NCBI GenBank assembly: GCA_900314685.1
Contig: OMWE01000007.1
Coordinates: 62,001 to 126,000 of the forward strand
Length of the DNA: 64,000 bases
Source: an uncultured Actinomycetes bacterium
GTDB lineage: Bacteria; Actinomycetota; Coriobacteriia; Coriobacteriales; Atopobiaceae
Reading direction: 5' to 3'
The translations under genes were made by a program, and so were the position numbers. The notes beneath the pieces were generated by a model. It did not search any database. It worked only from the letters and a program-made list of their open reading frames with translations, and was not told where the DNA came from. Below are positions 35,201 to 43,046 of the stretch, one piece after another (the stretch's first letter is position 1; each line of letters opens with the position of its first letter).

Positions 35201-35309
35201 CGAGGAGACGCAGCGCAACGACGAGGGCCGGGAGCTGCCGATCCTGCGTGTCCCCTTCACGCTCGAGCATCCCGTCGCACGCGAGACCTTCCGTTATCTG
35301 ACCGACTGA
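32283..35309 (+). CDS. PLD-nuclease/helicase/DUF3427 protein, SauUSI-like type IV restriction enzyme
   Basis: The 1008-residue protein has the domain order of SauUSI, a type IV enzyme that cuts DNA with modified cytosine. There is a phospholipase-D-type nuclease at ~60-220 with one HxK motif (H158-A-K160) followed by GSSN. An SF2 helicase follows, with Walker A SATGTGKT near residue 285, DEVH near 377, GMSATPERND and QQLGRGLR near 571. The last ~350 residues correspond to DUF3427. Length is close to SauUSI (about 950). The start follows a purine-rich GGGGG site, with a weak TATGAT element at 32236-32241. It lies just downstream of a MITE-like element and stands alone without a methylase, as expected for type IV. 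Confidence 0.85.
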   Translation: MAEAARRLPDLSRVGNKTYSLEIVPPAGMDPATRDDLVSGVSTGFINRQNLSSESFRPSIVYNNTQAGTSVLETLIEKFEQLQQGDSFDMAIAFINQGGLDQLLLTFDLLKARGVRGRLITGTYLTFTDPQALRTLQLYPNIDVRIYNDTTYKQGGLHAKGYAFHHGETVDLIVGSSNITERALQANMEWNLSVSSAADGDIVDSFHSVYEQVWNAPCCGPLSTEFIAQYEVAYKANQAKKVVAATDGPAAHGVITPNDMQRPALRNLAEERANGEPRALVISATGTGKTYLAAFDVKQCTPKPRRVLFIVHRERIAKAALKSFERVLGDTYSSYGLYGDGNADVDADCLFCTIQTLSKQNNLLQFSPREFDYIIVDEVHRVGGSTYQRVLDYFEPKFLLGMSATPERNDRFDVFEFFNYQVAYEIRLQQALENHLVSPFHYFGITDEAFAPKLEGGEPDYAAEAKAIIEQSRKFGYSGPRLKCLIFCSRNVESEHVAEEMGRLGARVVSLAGASTDDEREDAMERLEGPEGPRALDYIITVDIFNEGVDIPTVNQVVMVRPTDSAIVFVQQLGRGLRVNPEKDYVCVIDFIGNYQNNYNIPIALNGDRSYEKERLRHDVHDGGAFIPGTTSIQFDEVSRKKVLRSINNANFTKLTLLRNAYTNLRRRLGRIPTLEDFRDWGEASPYNIFDNNNLGSYHEFLTKCEPDYHVRFDDDQRPILQFVSCELANGKRPTDLVLLRCLAESDGTAVRLGEIVAELQAADQMRGTYRPDRDYLRELRNACRVLSLGFYPTITRNKYPALLTCDGETVSLTDKLVAALADEEFRRQLDEVVDFGLHTYELEYTNASPQSRLCINSRYTRKDACRLLCWDKNEEGTINGYAFKTSDWVIFVTYEKAADVAASIRYRDELVSQEDFIWFSQSNRSLRSADYQKLSKFDPATTRIHLFIKKSDSEGSDHYYLGCVTPHIDEITEETQRNDEGRELPILRVPFTLEHPVARETFRYLTD

Positions 35310-35357
35310 CCGGGGTACATTACAGTATCGGCATTCAGACAGAGGGAAAGACACCAC

Positions 35358-35615
35358 ATGCAGACCTACAGGACCACGGGGACATGCTCCCGCGAGATTC
35401 GTTTCGATATCACGGACGACCAGCGGATCGCCGACGTCGAGTTCGTGGGCGGCTGCCCCGGCAACACCGTCGGGCTGGCAGCTGTCCTACGCGGCATGGA
35501 CGTCGACGACGCGATCGGCCGGCTCTCGGGCATCCAGTGCGGCCTGCGGGGCACCTCGTGCCCGGACCAGCTCGCGACGGCGCTGCGGCAGTACCAGGCG
35601 GCGCACCGCGCGTAA
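35358..35615 (+). CDS. TSCPD domain protein (TIGR03905 type)
   Basis: The 85-residue protein is a single TSCPD domain, named for its C-terminal Thr-Ser-Cys-Pro-Asp motif, present here as GTSCPDQLA. Family members begin with a cysteine-containing strand (TTGTCSREIRF) and contain GGCPGN, both present. The same domain occurs at the end of B12-dependent ribonucleotide reductases, where its cysteines suggest metal binding. Standalone function is not known. GAGGGAAAG precedes the start. It ends at a shared bidirectional terminator. Confidence 0.88.
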   Translation: MQTYRTTGTCSREIRFDITDDQRIADVEFVGGCPGNTVGLAAVLRGMDVDDAIGRLSGIQCGLRGTSCPDQLATALRQYQAAHRA

Positions 35616-35646
35616 AAAAGGCGCCCGACCTTGCGGCCAGGCGCCC
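35614..35646 (-). terminator. Terminator of the ferredoxin gene (bidirectional)
   Basis: An 11-bp stem with GU pairs closes a GCAA tetraloop and is followed by TTTTTT on the minus strand. It also ends the convergent TSCPD gene, with a weaker TCTTT on the plus strand. Confidence 0.85.
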
Positions 35647-35668
35647 TCTTTCGTGCTGTGTGGACCTA

Positions 35669-35854
35669 CTAGTCCTCGGCGATCTCCGTAATCGCGCCGG
35701 CGGGGCAGGCGTCCAGGCAGGCGCCGCAGCCCACGCAGTCGTCCTTGTTGACGGCCTCGGCGAAGTCGTTGACCTCGATGACACCCATGGGGCAGGCATC
35801 GGCGCAGGCGCCGCAGGCGACGCAGTCGTCAGTGTTGATAACAGGGTAGGACAT
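35669..35854 (-). CDS. 2[4Fe-4S] ferredoxin
   Basis: The 61-residue clostridial-type ferredoxin has two cluster motifs, CVACGACADACP and CVGCGACLDACP, and little else. It is a low-potential electron carrier for fermentative enzymes such as pyruvate:ferredoxin oxidoreductase. The internal near-repeat reflects the ancient gene duplication of the family. GGAGGA precedes the start. It is monocistronic with its own terminator. Confidence 0.95.
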   Translation of the reverse strand: MSYPVINTDDCVACGACADACPMGVIEVNDFAEAVNKDDCVGCGACLDACPAGAITEIAED

Positions 35855-36048
35855 GGTCTTCCTCCTTATTCAGGGCCATACACCTCTCCGATGGCCTCTT
35901 GCATGCGCTTAGAGTAACACTGATGGACGATATGTAAAGGGGTCAGGGGGAATTTTTTCCCCAGATGTGCGGCTTGTGGCACGAAGAGCAAAACCGCAGC
36001 TAGATTGCGTGCTGCACGATGCAATTCCCACTTGGCGCGTAGGTATTT

Positions 36049-37473
36049 CTACTCGTCCCTGGGGCTGTGCGCGGGGTCATTTGTTTTATCTTTTGATGTG
36101 TGGCGATGCGCATCGTGACGGTCCCGGCGCATCTCGCGCCTCTGTTCGAGCGCTAGATAGTCCACCGACGAGAGGCGGTTGTGCGCCTCGTGGCGCAGCT
36201 CGTGCAGCCGGTCCTGCTCGGCGCGCAGCTCAGCCCGGTGCTCGTGCAGCACCTCGCGCAGCGACTCGTGGGAGGCGAGCTCGTGGACGGCGTCGACGGG
36301 GTGCACGGCACTCGTGCGGCGCACCAGCGACGTGATCAGCGGCACCACCAGCACCGTGATCGCGCCGGCCGTCACCAGGACCGAGGCGTCGGAGGGGCGC
36401 ATGGCGCCGCGGTCGACGGCGACGTTGGTGATCGCGACCACCAGCGGCAGCGCCATCGTGCAGTACGTGGCCGCCGAGAAGGTCTCCTGCCAGCTCATCC
36501 CACGCGTCTCGGGCGACAGGCGCAGCGATGCCGCGACGACCACACCGCGGACCAGCACCAGCAGCGCGATGAAGCCCACCAGCAGCCCCGGCGCGGCAAA
36601 GACCGCAGTCAAATCGATCGACGCGCCCGACACAAAGAAGAACACGGGCACAAAAAAGCCACTCGATATCCCGCGCAGGCGCGCCTCGAGCGACTCGTCG
36701 CCCTCGGGCAGCAGGGCCCGCAGCGTGAAGCCTGCCGCAAAGGCGCCGAGCGCCGCGTCGAACCCCCACGCCCCCGCGAGGAAGACGAGAAAGACCAGCA
36801 GCAGCGAGACCGCACGCACGGAGCTCTCGGACGTGGCGGCGCCGGCGGTCCTCAGGAAGGCTTGCAGCCTGCGGCCGAGCCGCTGCGCCCGACGGGGAAA
36901 GCTCGCGATGCCCACGCAGACGCCGACGTACAGCACGAGCGCGACCGTGGTGCGCAGCGGCGCGCGCGTGGACAGCAGGAAGGCCATCGCGATGATCGGC
37001 AGCACCTCGCCCAGCGCGCCGTAGACGGTGACGACCTCCCCCACCTTGGTGCCGGCCAGGTTGCGCTCGCGCATGATGGGCGCCAGCGTGCCGTAGGCTG
37101 TGGTCGTGAGCAGGATGGCAAAGGCGTACGCGCCCAGCCCCACGAACCGGCGCAGCGGCACGACCAGCGTGAAGACGAGCGCGATCGCCAGCGAGGCGCA
37201 CCAGGAGAGGGCCGCGTGCCGGGTCATGGCGGGGTTCATCTCGGACGGCACGATCTCGAAGCCGGCCATCAGGAAGAGGAAGGCCATGCCCAGCTCCGAG
37301 AGGAGGTCGAGGCCTTCGTTGGTGGAGAAGGGCAGGTAGCGCCCGAGGACCGCGCCGGCAAAGACCAAGATCACGGTCTCAGGCACCGAGCGGCCCGGCA
37401 CCACACTCGCGACCAGCGGCGCGGCGACCGCCACCGCCAGGGCGACGGTGAGCAATAGGAGGGTCTGAGTCAT
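36049..37473 (-). CDS. Cation:proton antiporter, CPA2/KefB-type
   Basis: The 474-residue membrane protein has about twelve hydrophobic segments of the Na+/H+ exchanger domain (CPA2 group), which swaps Na+ or K+ for protons across the membrane. Visible features include an ELGMAFLFLMAGFEI segment like the conserved GLELF-type region and GAFAAGFTLRALLPEGDESLEARLRGISSGFFVPVFFF-like blocks with the Phe-Gly region typical of the family. The last ~70 residues are hydrophilic, charged and His/Arg-rich, likely a cytoplasmic regulatory tail. No TrkA domain follows. GAGAGGGG precedes the ATG at 37473. Confidence 0.85.
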   Translation of the reverse strand: MTQTLLLLTVALAVAVAAPLVASVVPGRSVPETVILVFAGAVLGRYLPFSTNEGLDLLSELGMAFLFLMAGFEIVPSEMNPAMTRHAALSWCASLAIALVFTLVVPLRRFVGLGAYAFAILLTTTAYGTLAPIMRERNLAGTKVGEVVTVYGALGEVLPIIAMAFLLSTRAPLRTTVALVLYVGVCVGIASFPRRAQRLGRRLQAFLRTAGAATSESSVRAVSLLLVFLVFLAGAWGFDAALGAFAAGFTLRALLPEGDESLEARLRGISSGFFVPVFFFVSGASIDLTAVFAAPGLLVGFIALLVLVRGVVVAASLRLSPETRGMSWQETFSAATYCTMALPLVVAITNVAVDRGAMRPSDASVLVTAGAITVLVVPLITSLVRRTSAVHPVDAVHELASHESLREVLHEHRAELRAEQDRLHELRHEAHNRLSSVDYLALEQRREMRRDRHDAHRHTSKDKTNDPAHSPRDE

Positions 37474-37584
37474 GTGGCCCCTCTCAGGCGGCAAATAGAA
37501 CGCGCCCCACCGATACGGCGAGGCGCGAAGCAATACCCATGTGCAGGTCAAGCGACCCGCAGACGGACAATCGGCACGTTTGTC

Positions 37585-37815
37585 TTACCAGACCTTGGCG
37601 TCCTTGGCAGCGATCGGCTTGATGTCCTCCTCGGGATACGGGCTCTCGGCGCCGCCGATGCCGTAGATGAAGTACAGCTTGTTCTTGCCCTGGTAGAGGG
37701 TCTCGGAGTAACCGGCGGGGTCGCCCCAGGTGCCGTGGTTGACGGTCTTGATCTCAGTGGCACCCTCGGTGTCATAAACGGAAGTGCGGTTGCCCTTCTT
37801 GACGGACTTCTTCAT
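37585..37815 (-). CDS. Small uncharacterised protein
   Basis: The 76-residue protein starts MKKSVKKGNRTSVYDTEG and is rich in Gly, Tyr and charged residues, with a YFIYGIGG segment. No signal peptide, membrane helix or known motif is visible. GGGGAG lies before the start. It is not a shadow frame: the other strand here has no counterpart, and base use fits coding. It lies 111 bases upstream of the antiporter gene on the same strand, so cotranscription is possible. Confidence 0.7.
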   Translation of the reverse strand: MKKSVKKGNRTSVYDTEGATEIKTVNHGTWGDPAGYSETLYQGKNKLYFIYGIGGAESPYPEEDIKPIAAKDAKVW

Positions 37816-38093
37816 GTGATGCTCCCCTGAACTCGTGCGCGTGCTTCCTTACCTTGCCTGCATGCGGCTCGCCACGTGCCGCCCGTCGAGCTATCGACGG
37901 TTGCCGCCCGCGACTTGTCCACTGCATGTTTGCCTGTGCAAACTAGCAGTATTTTTGCCTTCCAGCTGCGGAAATGCAAGTGTCATTGCAGAAGTTGTGC
38001 ATAAACTGATAATACAGAAACAAGGTCGTTACCAAAAATCGCCCTAGAGACCTTGACGAACGTCGCTTGGTAAGTCTCCTCCGCTTGCATCGA

Positions 38094-38115
38094 AATTATT
38101 ACCGACTGAATAATT
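38094..38115. promoter_or_regulatory. Inverted repeat upstream of the M24 peptidase
   Basis: AATTATT and AATAATT (7 bp, 8-nt spacer) lie about 60 bases before the start, in a 361-base stretch (37816-38176) that otherwise shows no gene. It could be an operator. Confidence 0.3.
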
Positions 38116-38176
38116 GCAGGTCATATTGGACCGCAAGCGGTACACTCGCGTAGTCATCGCTAAACAAAGGAGGACC

Positions 38177-39256
<1,080 letters not shown>

Positions 39257-39346
39257 CGTCCTGCCGCTGGCAAAGTGGTGACTAGCCGCTGGCGCAGGCG
39301 CAGGTCAGCGCGGCTCCAGACATCCGCCTTATCCGCACCACACGGG

Positions 39347-39377
39347 GCGTCCGTCTACCCGACGGGCGCTCTTTTTT
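39347..39377 (+). terminator. Terminator of the M24 peptidase gene
   Basis: A 9-bp stem with one GU pair (39347-39355 with 39361-39369) and a TACCC loop is followed by TCTTTTTTG. Confidence 0.8.
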
Positions 39378-39525
39378 GACCGGCGACCTTCTAGTCGCCC
39401 GGCGCGCTCTTGTCCCGCTGAGACTCTCCCCACGTACGAATACGGATTTCAGAAAGACCCTCTCTTCGAAGATATGATTCAAGCGACGCAGCGAAAAACC
39501 TTTCCAACACTGCCTTCGTCGTCGA

Positions 39526-40566
39526 CTACAGCCTTCTATAGCGGGCATCGCGATAGGTCCCGATTTTTTCGACCTTGCCTTCTTTGACGAGACGCGCCAA
39601 CGTACGCTCCACGGTCTTCACGCTCACCTCGGGCAGCCGCTGACAGAGCTCCGCCTTCGATACGGGCACGTATGCCTCCATGAGCAGCGCCTCGACCCGT
39701 TTCGTTTTCGGCAGCTTCGCCATGCTTCCCTCCATATAGCGCTCGTCTAGCTCGCTATAGCAGGCGTACAGCACCTGCAGCAAGTAGGTCATGAAGGGAG
39801 TGTAATCGGATTCGTTCTCATGCCAGCCCTCGGACGATGCGTGCAGCGCGTCGTAATATCCGGATTTGTACCTGTCGATCATGCCCTCAATAGAAATGTA
39901 TCGACCGATGTCAAATCCATGCTGCTGCAGGAGCATGGTGGTCAGGAGGCGTGAGACGCGCCCGTTACCGTCGGCAAAGGGGTGGATGCAGAGAAAATCG
40001 ACGACTACGCAGGCGACAAGCGCAAGCGGGTCAACCGTAGAGTCTTGTCCGACCTCACGGTATGCCATCACAAGCTGACTCATCGCACGCGGCGTATCTT
40101 CCGCCGATATGGGCACGAAACGCACCGAGATATGTCCCTGCTCGTCTCGTTCCTGAATCCAGTTGTCTGAACCCTTATATCTACCAGCCTGCTCGGATGT
40201 CGTCTGCAAGATAAGGCTGTGGAGATGGCGGACGTAGTCTTCCGTCAGGGTTGCCGAAAAGCCCGGTGCGTATATCTCCCGCAACGCATTCCTGTATCCG
40301 AGAATCTCGCGCTCCCCATGAGTGGCGGGAGCCGCCTCATCACGCAAGACCTGCTCGAGCCGTGAGCGTGTCGTGACGATGCCCTCAATAGCGTTACTTC
40401 CCCTCGCCGACTCGATGATTGCCGCGCTCTTCAGCTCATCGGCGAGATCGACATGCTCCCGCAAGCGCAAATCGTTGCGCGCTCTCAAGTCGTGGATGAT
40501 GTTTGTCGCTCCCGCAAGCTCCGCAGGGACGGACTTCCTGAGGAAGCGGTAATCAAAGACATGCAT
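39526..40566 (-). CDS. Fic-domain AMP-transferase, autoinhibited, with C-terminal winged helix
   Basis: The 346-residue protein has the Fic motif HPFADGNGRVSR at residues 195-206, which binds ATP and transfers AMP (or a related group) to target hydroxyls. An N-terminal helix carries SNAIEG (residues 57-62), matching the class II inhibitory motif [S/T]xxxE[G/N], in which the Glu blocks the nucleotide site, so the enzyme should be self-inhibited. The last ~60 residues (AELCQRLPEVSVKTVERTLARLVKEG) are a winged helix, which may bind DNA. The start has GGGAGAG upstream. A large palindrome lies over its promoter. Confidence 0.9.
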   Translation of the reverse strand: MHVFDYRFLRKSVPAELAGATNIIHDLRARNDLRLREHVDLADELKSAAIIESARGSNAIEGIVTTRSRLEQVLRDEAAPATHGEREILGYRNALREIYAPGFSATLTEDYVRHLHSLILQTTSEQAGRYKGSDNWIQERDEQGHISVRFVPISAEDTPRAMSQLVMAYREVGQDSTVDPLALVACVVVDFLCIHPFADGNGRVSRLLTTMLLQQHGFDIGRYISIEGMIDRYKSGYYDALHASSEGWHENESDYTPFMTYLLQVLYACYSELDERYMEGSMAKLPKTKRVEALLMEAYVPVSKAELCQRLPEVSVKTVERTLARLVKEGKVEKIGTYRDARYRRL

Positions 40567-40589
40567 GCTCAAACTCTCCCGTACAGGAA

Positions 40590-40627
40590 TTTACTACCCC
40601 AAATCATACCTTGTTTGGGGTAGTAAA
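40590..40627 (-). promoter_or_regulatory. Palindromic operator over the fic promoter
   Basis: A perfect 14-bp inverted repeat (TTTACTACCCCAAA at 40590-40603 and its complement at 40614-40627) has a 10-base spacer. On the minus strand that spacer contains TATGAT, a good -10 hexamer. A protein bound to both arms would cover the promoter, so repression is likely. Confidence 0.65.
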
Positions 40628-40657
40628 CTGATTTTCTGTCGCAGAAAAGGCAAGAAA

Positions 40658-40685
40658 AGCGGCGGGGCCGTGGGGCTCCGCCGCT
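40658..40685 (-). terminator. Terminator of the alcohol dehydrogenase gene
   Basis: An 8-bp outer stem (40658-40665 with 40678-40685) with further GC pairing inside is followed by TTTTCTT on the minus strand. Confidence 0.75.
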
Positions 40686-40755
40686 CTTGTTTCGCCGTGC
40701 GCCTATCAGGCGCGCATATCGCTACCCTCTGAGAGGTATGACTCCGCAGCTGGTC

Positions 40756-41982
40756 TTAGAAGTTGATCGGCTCGTCGTAGTAGCAGCAGGTCAGGATCTT
40801 CTCGAAGTCCTCGGCCTTGGTCTCACGCGGGTTCTCGGGCGTGCAGGCGTCGAGGACGGCGTTGGCAGCGATCTGCGGGAGCTTGGCCTTGAACTCGGCC
40901 TCGGAGACCATCACAGGCTGGGCGTTGTCGTCGGCCTTGATGCCGCCGTTGGCGTAGTTCTTGATGCCCTGCGGGATATTGAGGGTGTCGTTGATGTTGC
41001 GGATGTCCTGGACCAGGGCCTCGACGAGCTGCTCGTCCGTGGTGCCCTCGAGGTGCAGGATCTCCTTGGCGACGTAGGCGTAGCGCTCGCGGGCGCGGCT
41101 GTCCTTGGAGTTCCACTGGATGGCCTTGCCGAGGTACATGGCGTTGGCGCAGCCGTGGATGATGTGGCCGCCCTCAAAGGCAGCGCCGGTCTTGTGCGCC
41201 ATGGAGTGCACGATGCCGAGCAGGCCAGAGGAGAAGGCGATGCCGGCGATGCACTGGGCCTCGTGCATGTGCTGACGAGCCTCCTTGTCGCCCTCGTAGG
41301 ACTTGGGCAGCCAGGTCGTGATCTCGCGGATGCCGTGCAGGGCGTTGGCGTCGGTGAACATGGAGGCCGCGGTGGAGACGTAGGCCTCGAGGCAGTGGGT
41401 CAGCGCGTCCATGCCGGTGTGCGCGCAGAGCTTGGCGGGCATGCTGTAGGTGAGCTCGGGGTCGACGATGGCGACGTCCGGGGTGATCTCGAAGTCGGCG
41501 ATCGGGTACTTGATGCCCTTGTGGTAGTCGGTGATGATGGAGAACGCGGTGACCTCGGTGCCGGTGCCCGACGTGGAGCTGATGGCGCAGAAGTGGGCCT
41601 TCTTGCGGAGCTCGGGGATGCCGAAGACCTTGCACATATCCTCGAAGGTGCACTCGGGGTACTCGTACTTGATCCACATGGCCTTGGCCGCGTCGATCGG
41701 GGAGCCGCCGCCCAGGGCGATGATCCAGTCGGGCTGGAACTCCTGCATCACGGCAGCGCCGCTCATGACGGTCTCGACGGAAGGATCGGACTCGACGCCC
41801 TCGTACAGCTTGACCTCAAAACCAGCGTCCTCGAGGTCCTTCTGGATGTCCTGCAGGAAGCCGCCGCGACGCATGCTGTGGCCGCCGGAGACGATGATCG
41901 CCTTGTGGCCCTTGAGGTTCTTGACCTCGTGGCGAGCGCCCTCGCCGAAGTACACGTCACGCGGATTGGTGAAACGACCCAT
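40756..41982 (-). CDS. Iron-containing alcohol dehydrogenase
   Basis: The 408-residue group III alcohol dehydrogenase reduces aldehydes to alcohols with NAD(P)H. It has the nucleotide motif GGGSPIDAAKA, SGTGTEVT, and the metal-binding block DALTHCLEAYV followed later by HSMAHKTGAAFEGGHIIHG (Fe-binding His residues). Length and motifs resemble butanol or propanediol-type dehydrogenases. AAGGAGG precedes the start at 41982. It stands alone with its own terminator and likely serves fermentation as an electron sink. Confidence 0.92.
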   Translation of the reverse strand: MGRFTNPRDVYFGEGARHEVKNLKGHKAIIVSGGHSMRRGGFLQDIQKDLEDAGFEVKLYEGVESDPSVETVMSGAAVMQEFQPDWIIALGGGSPIDAAKAMWIKYEYPECTFEDMCKVFGIPELRKKAHFCAISSTSGTGTEVTAFSIITDYHKGIKYPIADFEITPDVAIVDPELTYSMPAKLCAHTGMDALTHCLEAYVSTAASMFTDANALHGIREITTWLPKSYEGDKEARQHMHEAQCIAGIAFSSGLLGIVHSMAHKTGAAFEGGHIIHGCANAMYLGKAIQWNSKDSRARERYAYVAKEILHLEGTTDEQLVEALVQDIRNINDTLNIPQGIKNYANGGIKADDNAQPVMVSEAEFKAKLPQIAANAVLDACTPENPRETKAEDFEKILTCCYYDEPINF

Positions 41983-42553
41983 ACTACATTCCTCCTTCTG
42001 GCCGCAAGTCATGCGGCAAGTGTTTTGCGGGACATCCGCCCCGCGTTACATGCGAGGCGTGCGCCTCGCGGCATGGGAGTCTGTCTGTGCCTGGCTACGC
42101 CCGCTCGCCCGATCTGACCGACCGCTCGATCCCTGAAAAAGACCGCTCGCTCGAATCCACCGGCCGCTCGGATATGCCCGTGGCTCAACCAACTCTCAAG
42201 TTGCATAGTATAAGCCGAAATATTTGAATCATTGTTATGAAACAGTATTGCCATGTTTTCTTACGCATACCGATTTATCAGGCATTTTGCGTAATACTTC
42301 TTGCATTTTGCGAATGTATAGAGGTATATAGTCATTTATAAATTGAGGTCAGTATTTATGTATACGGAATCGTGTACATTTACTTCACCATCTTGTGTGA
42401 TCCTGCAGTAACTCAGCCTGCTTTGCATGCCGTTAGCACCTGTCCGTCATCCGGTGCATGCTTGCCGTACCACGCGCCCTCGTTTACACCGTGCGTCCAG
42501 GTATGTCATCTATACCCAGGCTCTTCTCCCTCCTGCCCAACGGGCCTTCAACT
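41983..42553. other. Non-coding, partly AT-rich region upstream of the alcohol dehydrogenase
   Basis: No gene is supported. Bases 42195-42385 are AT-rich and contain TATACT on the minus strand near 42203, a probable -10 element, plus GCATTTTGCG twice at 42282 and 42303, exactly 21 bases apart. TTACGCA (42261) and TGCGTAA (42288) form an inverted pair overlapping the first of these. This looks like a regulator-binding region. Confidence 0.4.
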
Positions 42554-42850
42554 ACACCAGGAAGAAGTCCGATCTATAGAAATACCCAGGGAAGAAGCCC
42601 GATTCCGCCAAACACACCGGGAAGAAGTTCGACTTGCGTCTGCGGCCGAGATGGATTACACCCGGGAGACTTCCGTCTATATAAACATGCAGGTCACCGC
42701 TCTCCAGACCCTTTCCGGGTGTATTCCTTCCAGGAAGCCAACACGCTCCGGGTGTGTTTGGCGAAATCGGGCTTCTTCCCGGTGTGTTTTTTGGAAATAG
42801 CACGCACTCCGGGTGTGCTTGGCCCAATCGGACGCGCTCCGGACCGCTAA
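42554..42850. repeat. Intergenic repeat cluster with 30-bp tandem units and long inverted repeat
   Basis: Three direct units start at 42554, 42584 and 42614, each with the core GGAAGAAG. Bases 42588-42620 are repeated in inverse at 42748-42780, with only one or two differences. Further partial copies of CTCCGGGTGTG occur up to 42850. The rest of the gap to 43046 holds no gene. Confidence 0.75.
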
Positions 42851-43046
42851 AGATAAAGCGGCCGAGGACACTATCTCGCCCCCGGCCGCTATGTGTCTAA
42901 TCAGCTCAAATGCCACCGCACTCAAACCGTCACACTATACGTCACACTCTAGACCGCCTTGCTATCGCACATGTCTCACGCAATCTGACAGGCTCTTCGA
43001 GTCTGCGGTCCCCTTTCTCAGGGTAGTGCTCAGGATAGTCCTCAGG

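Noticed and set aside
39282..39548. 88-codon minus-strand frame after the Fic gene
   Set aside because: It covers the terminator of the M24 peptidase gene and is Arg-rich, typical of a chance frame in GC-rich DNA.
42009..42254. 81-codon minus-strand frame beginning MAILFHNNDSN
   Set aside because: It is in an AT-shifted intergenic region, has no ribosome site and no recognisable motif, and its end overlaps the leader of the alcohol dehydrogenase gene.
42554..42850. Possible CRISPR array
   Set aside because: The units are 30 bases with almost no spacer between them, and the long inverted repeat does not fit repeat-spacer structure. No cas genes are nearby.
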